27,500 bases of DNA from the NCBI GenBank assembly GCA_009663005.1, contig VIGQ01001097.1:37501-65000 (forward strand). Reading direction: 5' to 3'. The translations under genes were made by a program, and so were the position numbers. Below, piece by piece: positions 10,550 through 20,498 of this stretch (position 1 is the first letter of the stretch; every line of letters starts with the position of its first letter). This DNA comes from Actinidia chinensis (Eukaryota; Streptophyta; Magnoliopsida; Ericales; Actinidiaceae). Under the pieces are notes generated by a model. That model made no database searches. It saw nothing but the letters and a program-made list of their open reading frames with translations, and was not told the DNA's origin.

Positions 10550-11230
10550 GACATTTACGTTCCTATAGCAATTAAATGCCTAAGATAGTGATTATATATA
10601 TTGATCTTGGTCTTGGAAGTTATGGAGTTGTGGGATGAGGGGTAATCAAATATAGACGATAGCAGTGGTGGATAACTGGATTTCGATGGTTGGACGCCGT
10701 ACAACGTGCCTGCAAGACAGTAAGAGTGAAAAGGGCCATCCGGAGCTATTCCAGTTGGGGATGGCTCTCCAACTATCGAGTTAGTGACCCAAAAAAAGAG
10801 AGGCAAGAGAGCAAGAGCAAGCTTCTTAAATCTGGTTTAGAGAGCGAAAGTCAGAAGAGAGAGAGAGTATATCTACTTGTGAGAGAGGGTATGTCTCCTT
10901 TTATAGTACAAGTCAGTATCGTGTGAGGACGCGCTGATTGTCATGTCAATGAGTAGGCGGCTGACTCGATCATGCCCCTAGGTCATGATTGGTAGCTAGC
11001 TCATCGCATCATCAGAGTTTGGATCCAAGCGTGAGAGTGGAAGAGGAACTTGCCGTGTATATTACCCTTAGATCCTGGATCCTGGGCTTGAGCATCTCCG
11101 CCGGGAAAAGTTTATTGATCAAGCTCTTGTGCAAAGATGCCAATCGAACTTAATATGAAGTGACAATTTGGAGGTGGCGCTCGTCCAATCTCCGATTTCC
11201 AATTTCCACATTGAAGATTAAATAAGGCAA
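10550..11230 (+). repeat. GC-richer LTR-like or promoter-like remnant
   Basis: This block is richer in GC than its surroundings. It holds a segment around 10670-10800 (GATGGTTGGACGCCGTACAA, then TCGAGTTAGTGACC), purine-rich AGAGAGAG strings (10840-10870), and TTTTATAGTACAAG at 10898. The arrangement resembles parts of plant retrotransposon LTRs seen as solo fragments, but no terminal repeats, primer-binding site or target-site duplication could be placed. Open frames on both strands (about 10555-10926) are not supported as genes. Confidence 0.3.
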
Positions 11231-11984
11231 ACATATCGTATCAGCAAAAATATTTTTTTGCAGAATTCTGTAAGTACATGTTTAGATCATAAAGTAATTA
11301 GCCAATAAGTTGTTGCCACATGGTGCCTGTCAAGGATGAGGAGATGAATTCACTTATGAGCTTATTTCGGTTCAGTTGGATATATTTAGAGTAATTTGAA
11401 AATTAAATGAATTTTGATCCATAAAAATATTAGAAACAGTGCATTTGTGCAGAAGAGATTTAGGAAGCAAAATAATGCAGCAGGGTCGTGGGTACCCACT
11501 TTCCTCAGGCTTGTGTAAATGTGTGAACCCAGTTTGAATATGTATTTCTAACCATAATACTTTTATCTTGAGTTAATAATATTTTTTTTCTTGATACAAA
11601 AAATAACTAGTAGGATTGTGAGCTCAATGGACAAATAGTTATCGACGTTCAAATGTTGAAGGGCTATGATTGCCTTCTCATTTTGCTGGTACAAAATAAA
11701 AAGTGGCGCAACTTATATACATTGAGAGTTTCACATATTTGCTTCAATATTTTTTTGGCCATTCTATTTGGTTGCAAGGCACGGGAAGGTTGTGATGCTT
11801 ATCAGTCCGTCACTCGTCACTACTTATTCATGAATATCACTTGCTAGATCTTAAAAATTTAGACTGAAAAAAAAGTAGGTTCTCAAAAAATAAAAGAAAT
11901 GGTTTAAACTCACTTGGAAGAATATGAATCATTTATTTTATATTCGAACAGTTATATTCATAAAAGTGTTATATATTATAGTAT
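11231..11984. other. No gene or clear repeat seen
   Basis: AT-rich sequence. A frame at 11653-11847 has no supporting features. Confidence 0.5.
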
Positions 11985-13137
11985 ACTAGTGGAAGGATGC
12001 CCGTGCATAGCACGGGCGAGTAATTCGATCAACTAAGAGGGTTAAAATCATTCAACGTTTAGCAAAAGTAGCGGCAAAAGTGGCAAAAAAATATGGTGGT
12101 AACTGAGTTATTGTTTAAGGAAAAAAATAGAAAAAAATGGTAGGTTGAAAATCGGCAAAGAAAAAATAGGAAAAAAAAAATGGTAGGTTAGGGGGATTTA
12201 GGGACCCAGGGAAAAAAAAGGGGTTTAAAATATAAAACAAAATTGTTTTGGATAGGGGGCAAAAGGCACACACAAAAAATTGGAGAAAAAAAAAAAATGG
12301 GTTAGGGGGCCAACAAATGGGGGCAAAAAAAAATTAGTAGGGACCAAAATCTGAAAAAATAATGGTGGTTTTTGAGTTGTGGTACTCAAATTAAAAAAAA
12401 AAAAAGGCCAAAATCAGCAAAAAATATATATTAAGTAGGGCAAAAAAAAAAAAAAAAAAACCGAAAAAAAAAAATATAAAAAAAAGGTTAGGGGAACATA
12501 GGCAAACAAAAAAATTGGGTAGGGGCAACATATGAAAAAAAAATAGAAAAAGAATTGTTAGGGGTAAAATCGACAAACAAATAGAATAAAAAAAATGGGT
12601 AGGAGCAAAATCGAAAAAAAAATGTGTGAGCAAAATCAGAGAAAATAAAATGGCAAAAAAAATTATGGTTAGGGGCCAAATCGGAAAAAAAGTTGATGGT
12701 AAACAAACTAAAAAAAATGGTGGTAAAGAAAAGAAACGTGGGGGCAAAATCGGAAAAAACAAAAAGAAAAAAAAATTATGGCTAAGAGCAAAATCGAAAA
12801 AGAAGTTTGTGGTAAAAAAAAATATTGTTCCCAAAAAAGAAATGACAAAAAATGGTTAAGGGCAAAATCGTGAAAAAAAAATACGTTGGGGCAAAATCGA
12901 AAAAAATAAAATGGGAAAAAAATTATGGTTACGGGCGAAATCGGAAAAAAAGTTGATGGTAAAAAACTCTAAGGACCAAATTGTAATTATCAATAACTCT
13001 AGGGACCAATTTGTACTTAACAAAAAATTTAGAGACTAAAACTGTAATTTACCTAGAAAAAATTGGAGCAGGGGCAAAATAGAAAAGAAAGTTGGTGGTA
13101 AACATGTTACTGTGCACTCACTTTATAGTATATAGAT
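11985..13137. repeat. Unclassified element bounded by TATAGTATA repeats
   Basis: The left boundary reads TATAGTATACTAGTGGAAGG followed by a perfect hairpin GCCCGTGC-ATA-GCACGGGC (11999-12017). The right boundary has TTTATAGTATATAGATATAC near 13121. TATAGTATA therefore occurs at both edges and may be a target-site duplication. The interior is the purine-rich tandem repeat listed next, then AGGGACCAA-type repeats around 12974-13030. The class is unknown. Confidence 0.4.
12050..13100 (+). repeat. Purine-rich degenerate tandem repeat
   Basis: The + strand is dominated by A and G, with long poly(A) runs and few pyrimidines. Recurrent units contain GGGGCAAAATCG(G)AAAAAA, often followed by AAGTTGATGGTAAA or TTATGGTTAGGGGC. 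Unit spacing is irregular. The phenylalanine-rich (minus strand) and lysine-rich (plus strand) open frames here are compositional artefacts. Confidence 0.75.
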
Positions 13138-13354
13138 ATACTAATATTAATAACGATGCTTATGTATATGAATGGTTTTTAAGCTTGAAAGAGATTATTT
13201 GAGTGAGCAAACTTTGTAAAGGTAAGAGCTCCTTGTGGGAGGTTCTCTTTATGAGAGAATGCTTATCTCACATTACTTTGCTAAATGATTGAATTGAACG
13301 GAAATGACTCTCCTATGAGTAGAAGAAATTTTATTATTTCTCCAAAGTTTGAGC

Positions 13355-13394
13355 TTCCTCGTTTGAGGAAACTTATACTTAATTTTAGTATTTT

Positions 13395-13432
<38 letters not shown>

Positions 13433-13476
13433 AAAGAAAAATACTAAAATTAAAGTATAGTTTCCTCAACGAGGAA
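13355..13476. repeat. Long AT-loop hairpin (inverted repeat, arms about 46 bp)
   Basis: The left arm, TTCCTCGTTTGAGGAAAC then TTAATTTTAGTATTTTTC (13355-13400), pairs with 13431-13476, which ends GTTTCCTCAACGAGGAA. There are only a few mismatches or bulges. The loop is an (AT)n tract. It could be a small MITE or a foldback with a microsatellite centre. Confidence 0.8.
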
Positions 13477-13498
13477 TCTCATAGCTTGGGGTAAAATA

Positions 13499-13528
13499 AT
13501 ATATTATATATATATATATATATAATAT
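13499..13528. repeat. (TA)n microsatellite
   Basis: Near-uninterrupted TA dinucleotides just after the long hairpin. Confidence 0.8.
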
Positions 13529-13816
13529 AAATCAAACTAACGGTTGAATCCAAAATCTATCTCTCGTTATCTACGGCTGAAATCATTGGGGTAGGTTGAT
13601 CCAACAATTTAGATTTCTCTCAAATTATTTTTTCCGCCCAAAATATTACTTTCATAAGTTGTGGAGTAAAACAAATTATAAAATTTTATCTTGTTTTTTT
13701 TATATAAAATTTGAAGTAAAGTAAAAAAAAATAGGAATAGAATTAAGGGGTATTAAAAGAAAAAAAATAAAAGGTTATAAAATTTTATCATAATTTTTTT
13801 ATATAAAAACTTCCGC
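13529..13816. other. AT-rich spacer with a short direct duplication
   Basis: TTATAAAATTTTATC followed by a T run and TATATAAAA occurs at about 13676 and again at about 13776, an approximately 100 bp direct repeat. No gene seen. Confidence 0.45.
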
Positions 13817-13960
13817 CTTGCCCCTTCCCCCACCCCCCCCGCCTCCGGGGTCTTCCCCCCCCGCCTCCCCGGGTCTATCCCCCCCGCCTCCCCTCTTGCA
13901 TGGCCCCCTTCTCGTTTGCTCCCGCCTTGAGCGTGCCCCTTCAGTCAAACCCCCTGCCCC
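13817..13960 (+). repeat. C-rich minisatellite (G-quadruplex-prone on minus strand)
   Basis: About three degenerate units of roughly 23 bp combine CCCCCCCGCCTCC with GGGGTCTT or GGGTCTAT, followed by more CCCC runs. It is a sharp GC island within AT-rich DNA. Multiple C runs imply G runs of three or more on the minus strand. Confidence 0.7.
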
Positions 13961-14289
13961 TCGAAGTGGTTGAGTTGTTAAGGGTGGAAAAAATAACTCT
14001 CTTATGTTAATTTTAGATTAGATTGTTTATTTTGTATTAGTTGATTTTCTGAGAAGGTAACTGGGACTATCTTATTTGTATTATTTTTTATTTTTATTTT
14101 TATTTTTGATTTGTTCTTCTGCGTGAAGAATCATCAAAATTGCATGAAAATACTTATTTTTTTGCGTAGGCCGGGGCACGAGCCAATTCCTGTATTATAT
14201 AATAGAGAAAAAATAGTTTTAGGTTTAAAATTTAATTAGCAGTAATAATGGTTATTTTAATTAATGACCGTTTTAATTATTCATTAATT

Positions 14290-14755
14290 TAGTATGCATC
14301 ATTTCTCTTTAATTTAGTCCGTTGGACTTCGTTCCACAACAGCTATAATTTTGACCAATTGAGACTTTGTCCGAAACGGTGCGAACTTTGAACGATTGGG
14401 ACTTTAGTCTCACATTGGTGATGGTTTGGAATATTCTTTGGTTCTCTATAAATAGGATAAGAGGAAATCCAAAATAAATATACACAAGTGAAAACTTTTA
14501 TCTCTTTTTATACTTTAGTTTTCTTCTTTTTTCCGGTTATATTCTCATCCTAAGATTATTAAGGAGTGCAACCTTAATAAATCTTAAATTAGTAGGCATT
14601 GTATATTTGAGATAGAATTTTTAAGAGTCCAATTGCACCATAGTAATGAAATTACTATCTTAAAGATAACATCCTGAATGTGTCTTGCCTAATTCTTAAT
14701 TTTTAACATTCTGATTTATTTTTTTAAAGTTTTCATTATTTTTCCACAACAGAAA
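14290..14755 (+). repeat. LTR-like segment with TATA box
   Basis: The block contains CACATTGGTGATGG, then the TATA motif TCTATAAATAGG (about 14445) and an A-rich start region, and ends in TTTTTCCACAACA (14740-14752). A motif CGTTCCACAACAGC also occurs at 14330. This layout resembles the promoter part of a plant LTR, but target-site duplication, internal domains and primer-binding site are not found. It may be a solo LTR or fragment. Confidence 0.35.
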
Positions 14756-16393
14756 GATCACTCTCCCCCCCTTATTTTGTCACATGAAAGCATCTCCAAC
14801 ACTATTAGCTTCTTTCGCTAGCCAAAACTGCCAAAAAAAGTAGTTGTTCTATTTTACCTAGTCACTTTTTCACACAAATACCCCAATACTACTTTCTATT
14901 TTACTATCAATCCAAGCCAACAAAACAAAATTGAAAAAAAATGTATGTTGTGCATATCCCGATAACTAGACATTTTCTTAACAACCATCTTTTCACCAAA
15001 AAGTAAAGATGGGCATATTTTTTCAAGGTCATATTTTCATTCAATATCGGTAACATTTTTCAACGGTCATATTTTCAAATGATAACAGTAATATTTTTGA
15101 ACGATTGTATTTTTACAACGGCTATATTTTCTATTACTCCGTATGGCAAACCGAGGGGGGGTGAATTAGTTTTGAACTAAATTGTCTAATTAAAATTATC
15201 ACAATTAATTTTTTCAAAATAATTACTCCTTAATTGAATAGTTGCAATGATAGATGTGATGATATCGAAGAACATAAGCAAGTATACAATGCAATGCGAA
15301 AGACCAAAGGAGTTTAAGGGATAGAAAATGCAAACAATGATTTATAGTGATTCAACTAATCCTTGCCTACATTCACTCTCTAAGTCCTCCTTGGAGTTTC
15401 ACTATTTTCAAACTTGCGGGTACTTGAAAAACCTTTACACCACTAGAGCACCTCTAGTTTTCAAGATATTCTTTCTTTTGGAATACAATCACTAAAAACC
15501 TTCTAGTTTTTAAGAAAACCCTCTCTAGGGATATAAATAATCACTCAAGGTGATCCTCTTAAGAATAAATAAAAGATGTTATAATGAAAGCTCACAAATA
15601 CTTTAGTTTGAATGATAAATACAATCAAGAATCGCTAGAGTGATTTTTCCTTTTTAATATAACAAATATAGCCCAAGTATAATGATCAACTGATTGGAAG
15701 ATTGAATGGAAGAGTAAAAATGAATTAGAGTACTTCCATAATTTTTTCACAACCCCAAGGGTTGTATTTATACCAACTTTATCAAATCTGCCTATTGAAA
15801 AAGTAATAGAGCCGTTGGAAATCAATGTTGGCTGTTGGAATTTGAATTGCAGCATCCAGATCTGTTTCTGACAACTTCGGTCGTCAACTTCGTAAATTTC
15901 GGTCAAGCGAAGTTGAAGTTCGATCGAGTCTGTGCAGTAATTACAATTCTACTGTCTTTTAAAAATTCGATCGTCAAACTTCAAATTTCGGTTGAGCGAA
16001 AATTAAGTTCGGTCGAGCGAACTTAAGTTCGGTCGCAGTTTGACTGATCAACCAAACTTCACTAAAATGGCCATAACTTTTTCGTTACTTAGAATTTTAA
16101 CACGCCATTTGTTGCATTGGAAAACAGACTTCTGGGGCTATAATATTTTGAGTTTGGTCATGAAATTAGTTTAAATGGAAAGTTAATTTTCAGGGCTTAA
16201 CAATAGACTCAAACATTTCTGTATTTGGATATCTGAAGTCTTAGATAATTCCATTTTAAGTCGCTCTGGTTTCTTGCAAATGTTTCTTGAAGCTATTCCT
16301 TAGGCATTGCTTAAACATTGAACTTGTGAAAGGTCAAAATAAGTTTTATGCATGATTGAATGCTTCTATCAAGTCTAATAGTGTTGTGTTGTG

Positions 16394-16433
16394 TATATAT
16401 ATATATATATATATATATACTATATATATATAT
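16394..16433. repeat. (TA)n microsatellite in copy B
   Basis: TA repeats interrupted once by C at about 16420. Copy A has only irregular AT-rich sequence at the matching place. Confidence 0.85.
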
Positions 16434-17184
16434 CATTATGACTTTTGGGACAATCGGAATAATATTCTAATAAGATTGAATATTGTGAAGCCCACCATTG
16501 TGATTTTACATATTCAAAACTTATGATATCAACATGAAAGGAATGTGATTCTATTATGGAAACCAACCTTTGAGTAAGTGATATATATAAAATAAGACTT
16601 GTGGAATACTCAAATAATCAAAGAAAATGTATATAAAATATGACTCTGTAGATTATTGGTTCTCAAGATTTGTTTTAAAAAACAATGTGAGGAGTTTAGG
16701 TGCAAATTTATGTGGACTGTTGTTAAATACTTCCATTACTTCCAATAGTATAACTACAATAATGTAGACTTAGGGAATAATCAAACACCTCAACAACTTG
16801 TATAAGGCACTACTACTTAGCATATAGGAACAAGCAAGCAATGTGTGAGCGTATGGAAGGTTCAAACCTATCAAATGCTTTAAGTTCAAATGGGCAAGAT
16901 GCAAGCAAGTATAAAAAACACATATTTGAACTTGAGAAATAAGGTTTCAAGTCCAAAGTATAGTTCTAGCAAAATATGATATATTGACTGAATCATGACG
17001 TTCTATCAATGAGAATAAACACAGAGTGTGGAGAAATTAGATTTCATGAAGTGAACCAAGTTCTCTAATAAATATACCATTTAGCATGACAGAAAAGTTG
17101 TGCAATGCTAAAAGCAAGTCTAAAATAAGAATGCAATTGATATAGTATATAGACTTGCTCAAGCAAGATATCTTCAATGAATTG

Positions 17185-17236
<52 letters not shown>
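17185..17236. repeat. Compound (AT)n(GT)n microsatellite in copy B
   Basis: About 10 AT units are followed by about 16 GT units. The matching site in copy A (about 9069) has only ATATATAT, so the array expanded after the copies separated. Confidence 0.9.
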
Positions 17237-17240
<4 letters not shown>

Positions 17241-17942
17241 CCAAGTAAAACATGCAATTCATGAATCAGAATATACACCAAATCAAACCATGTACATTAA
17301 ATATATAAGTATGAGTACAATACATGGAGATGCGATATATACAAGTAAGTTCTCTAAAGAATACTCCATTTAACATGTGAGAGAATTTGTTAAGATTGTT
17401 AAAAGAGGAGAAGTAGGTCTTATAAGTATGAATGTAGACAAAAATAAAATATGGACCACTTCTAACAAGTGTATTCATGAATAAAAATAGAATATACCAC
17501 TATGTATAGCTTGCAACTCACTGATCAAAGTACATACCAAATTACATCTAAATAAAAATAATATAGATAATGTAAGATCACAATCTTGAAGATGGGGGTG
17601 CCAGCCTGGCAAGATGGAGTGAAATATATTTAATATTAAATTACACATAACACAATCATGGTTCTAGTATATATGCATTAATAGATAAACATACATTGAG
17701 TATAATGCATATATATTTGTGTCAGTTAGCATCATGCGCATATATCAATATAAGTCTATTCTGATGCAACTTTGATAACATCAAACATTATCAAAATAAA
17801 TATTTATCCAACATTTTCAACGATCATATTCTACTTTTATAAATATCTTTACATCCTCTCATTTAAGTCAAACTTAACTATATTTTCTCTCTAAATTTCA
17901 TATTTCTTTTGATCAAAATTTTGTAGCAATAGTGTAATCAAC

Positions 17943-18651
17943 ATGATTCTCAACAACTCTGACTCTGATGATGAATGATGAATTGGAGATGTTCACAATC
18001 ATTGTTATCGAAGAAGAGCAACCCAATAATGTGAGACGATCGTGACGTATGGTTTTATTTCAGGCCATGCAGTTATTTATCGTGATTGAGTTCAAGGTCA
18101 CGAGCAATTATTTCCATATTATTTCTCTGATCCGCCAGTATTTAGGAGGTTTCAAATGAATCAATCTCTTTTCCTCCATATTTTATCTTCAGTGGAAGCT
18201 TACTATCCATATTTCATCCAAAAACCAAATGTAGGTTGAGTCATTGGTTTGTCTTCCCTTCACAAAATAATAACTGCCATGAGGATGTTCGCTCATGGGG
18301 TGGCGGCAGATTGTGTGGATGATTACGTGAGGATCCGCGAGGCTGTGGTTGCAATCTTTTCAGATGAGTACTTGAGGTCACCAAACAATGATAATATTGC
18401 TAGATTATTAGCGATGGGTAGAAGTCGTGGGTTTCCTAGGATGCTGGGGAGCATTGATTGTATGCAATGGACATGAAAGAATTGTCCGACTGTATAGAAA
18501 GGTATGTATTGTGGTCACATTATTAAATCACCTATTATTTTAGAGATTGTGGCTTCGTTTGAATAGTCTTCTGTATTCTCCCTCCTTGCTGAAGGGTGTG
18601 CTCTTCCGTGCAATTACTCAATCAATCAATGGAAACGACTATACAATATGG
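17943..18651 (+). pseudogene. PIF/Harbinger (DDE_Tnp_4, ALP1-like) transposase, broken
   Basis: The translation follows the plant PIF/Harbinger transposase from its start. An N-terminal NNSDSDDE with a following LEMFTIIVIEEEQ appears in shifted frames. Then comes a long single frame with GHAVIYRD-stop-VQGHEQLF, YYFSDPPVFRRFQMNQSLFL, AYYPYFIQKPN, GLSSLHKIITAMRMFAHGVA, DDYVRI, EYLRSPNNDNIARLLAMG, GFPRMLGSIDCMQW, KNCPT and KGMYCGHI, and finally LLAEGCALPCNYSIN. The family would move DNA by a DDE mechanism, and the aspartate of GSIDCMQW matches its first catalytic position. It is dead: in-frame stops lie after YRD, after PNVG, after MQWT, after PTV and after VASFE. About a dozen residues are missing between DDYVRI and REAVVAIF, and a larger block after VASFE, where the second aspartate region should be. 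The C-terminal third is missing where D2 begins. Confidence 0.85.
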
Positions 18652-19009
18652 ACCTCCCATGATTATGAAAGTCTCATTTGGAGCCATCCAATTGAGACTT
18701 GTTTTTGGTTCACTCATTTGAGATAAGTTTCAAGTGGACTAAATAAGAATAACAATAGTATGCTTCAGTGTAAAATAAATCATAAAACAGTTTAACAGTC
18801 AAACAAATGAGAATAGTTGAAACTGCCTCACTCACTGTTTTCCATAGTGTTACCTGCCAATAAAATGTTGCAAATAGAATTAATTAATTAGGTAGACATC
18901 CCTATCACCGTAGGAACCCAATATTTACTCTATGATATTTCTTAGTGTTCACATAATAAGAGAGAGAGAAGAGTTAGCGTGGAAGAAGTCAAATTTTTTT
19001 CTTGGATCT

Positions 19010-19405
19010 ATAGTATAATACACAAATATTTTTGAATCTTTTAAACTATCTTCCACTATCTACTGTTAAAATTCATTTGAATTAATTCAATTACTGAGAT
19101 TTCACATGAGACTATTTGTTTTCTAAAAAAATATCACTTCATTCTTCTCAAAGATGTGGGGCCAACATATATTATGATCTAATGGCCAAAAAATCTCTAA
19201 AACTGGACATATGTTTTACCCATTGGATTATATTTTTAGTGGAACCCACACCAAAAAAAAAATCACCACTTTATTTTTCCTCAATATATCTCTTATCTGA
19301 CGTTTATTCTTATCTGTTTTTTAAGTTAAAAACCTCTAACGAGTACACATAAGGAATTGAATTTTTTATTGATGTAATGACCGGGGACAGGGGTAATTGC
19401 TAGTT
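19010..19405. repeat. D2-specific block upstream of the small gene
   Basis: D3 joins directly from TTTGGGATTT to GTCTCTAAATAAGC, while D2 has about 390 extra bases between TTTCTTGGAT and GTCTAAAATAAGC. No terminal repeats or target-site duplication were recognised, so it may be an insertion in D2 or a deletion in D3. An open frame inside it (19116-19352) has no support. Confidence 0.5.
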
Positions 19406-19477
19406 GTCTAAAATAAGCAACAGTTGAGTTTAGAAAAACGCACACACTACTATCTCTATCTCTTTATGAGGGCTTGG

Positions 19478-20498
19478 ATGGCTTCACTAAACAAGGGCTT
19501 TTTGGTTTCTTCTCTGCCTCCTCCTCTTAATTGAAGCCCTTTTTATCATCCCTTCAACAACAGCTGGAACTTTGGAGACACCTCCAAACCTAGTAAGTGT
19601 GTTGTTTTGAATTAGTACCACCTTAATTAGAAATAATCTAACATTTTAATGATAATTTTTTAATCTGTACTTAATTTGAAAGGAAAGATAAAAAAGAAAG
19701 AAAGAAAGCCATAAACAACGCAGAGTCAAAAATGTGTATATATTTCTTAAATGTACTATAGATCCACAATAAAAAAAAATTCCCACTAAGATGAACAATT
19801 ATCAATATTTCTCCGTGATTCTAAAATCGAAGTAGTAATTTTCTCTTCACCAAATTAATTAAATCAAAATCAGAAGCTCTAAATTTAGCTTATTCAGGGC
19901 ATATGTCCAACCATACACATGGCCCCATCACTTAAATCAAATGACCTTAATTTCCAAACCCCATTTTGGAAATTCGGTTCTCACCCGTGTGCTATCAAGT
20001 CATGTATTAGGTCAGTCGATATGTGAACTTACTACAGCTTTAAACGACCAATCAATAGAAACGTTTGAGATTGATCTTCCGAATGTTAGCCAGTCAAGCG
20101 CCATGCCAATGATCAAAAAAGTGGCCTTAATTTACTCCAAAACTGAGTAAATGATCCTGTTGCCATGTGGGAAGTGTTGAGGTACTAAATCAGGGGGAAA
20201 AAAATTTATGCTACACCCTACAATATATAGTTTCACTGGCCTATTAGTCCCCACCATAAATGAAAAGTTTTAAATGGTTTTGGAGCATTTCACTAATTAA
20301 TAACATGACTGTATATAGCTTTACTCCATTATGTTTATGTTTATAGTCTCATTCTCACCTATGGGAAGTGTAACAGGTAAGAAGAAGATTGTTGGCCCCA
20401 TTTGTAGCAAATATAAGTACGGAAAATGTATTCCAAAATACACTGTGCCGAAAAAACCGTGCAAATTATATACAAAGTGCAGGCCGCCCTCAAAATGA
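19478..20498 (+). pseudogene. Two-exon secreted cysteine-rich peptide-like gene, copy D2
   Basis: Exon 1 (19478-19592) begins MASLNKGFLVSSL and, after a frameshift, reads LIEALFIIPSTTAGTLETPP, together resembling a signal peptide with a cleavage-like STTA-G. Its donor is A|GTAAGT. The intron is about 784 bases. The acceptor is AACAG before 20377 (a later AG at 20381 is an alternative). The second exon is open for 39 codons to TGA at 20496-20498, strongly basic, with four cysteines: ICSKYKYGKC, then PKKPCKLYTKC, ending RPPSK. Spacing is C-x7-C-x10-C-x5-C. If intact, the product would be a secreted basic peptide, perhaps a signalling or defence peptide; this is inference and no family is recognised. 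The exon 1 frame is broken relative to the model (TGA in frame at codon 19), so it is probably a pseudogene unless another start or splice is used. D1 and D3 carry homologous second exons. Confidence 0.5.

Larger units (their letters stand above)
15134..17799 (+). mobile_element. Noncoding interspersed repeat, copy B (uninterrupted, about 2.67 kb)
   Basis: It begins TTACTCCGTATGGCAAACCG and ends ATTATCAAAATAA, as in copy A (TTAGTCCATATGGCAAACC ... ATCATCAAAATAA). ATATTT occurs near both edges (15124-15129 and 17800-17805) and may be the target-site duplication. It carries a TTCGGTCGAGCGAA-rich cluster (15875-16040) and dinucleotide arrays missing or shorter in copy A. No coding region is conserved between the copies. 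It lies within the Harbinger 5' leader. Confidence 0.7.
14789..18651 (+). mobile_element. Decayed PIF/Harbinger transposon, interrupted by copy B and truncated at 3' end
   Basis: The left end, AGCATCTCCAACACTATTAG, resembles Harbinger termini. The 5' leader contains repeated strings such as TTTTCAACGGTCATATTTTC around 15010-15125, and related sequence (TTTTCAACGATCATATTC) resumes at about 17813, directly after copy B. A TATA-like TATAAATATC and a leader rich in CTC/TTT follow, then the start of a transposase frame at 17943. The right terminus is absent because the D2 unit begins at 18651. Confidence 0.65.

Noticed and set aside
10555..10806. 83-codon minus-strand frame in the GC-richer block
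   Set aside because: Overlaps a plus-strand frame of similar length, no recognised motif, and the block looks like a retroelement remnant.
12391..12834. 147-codon open frame on the minus strand rich in phenylalanine and leucine
   Set aside because: It is a by-product of the purine-rich tandem repeat; no domain, start context or conservation.
12626..12859. Lysine-rich open frame on the plus strand
   Set aside because: Same repeat, opposite strand; composition artefact.
13285..13494. Open frames on both strands with YIYIYIY runs
   Set aside because: Produced by the (AT)n loop of the long hairpin.
17065..17478. Minus-strand frames with THTHTH and IYIYIY runs
   Set aside because: Produced by the (AT)n(GT)n microsatellite in copy B.
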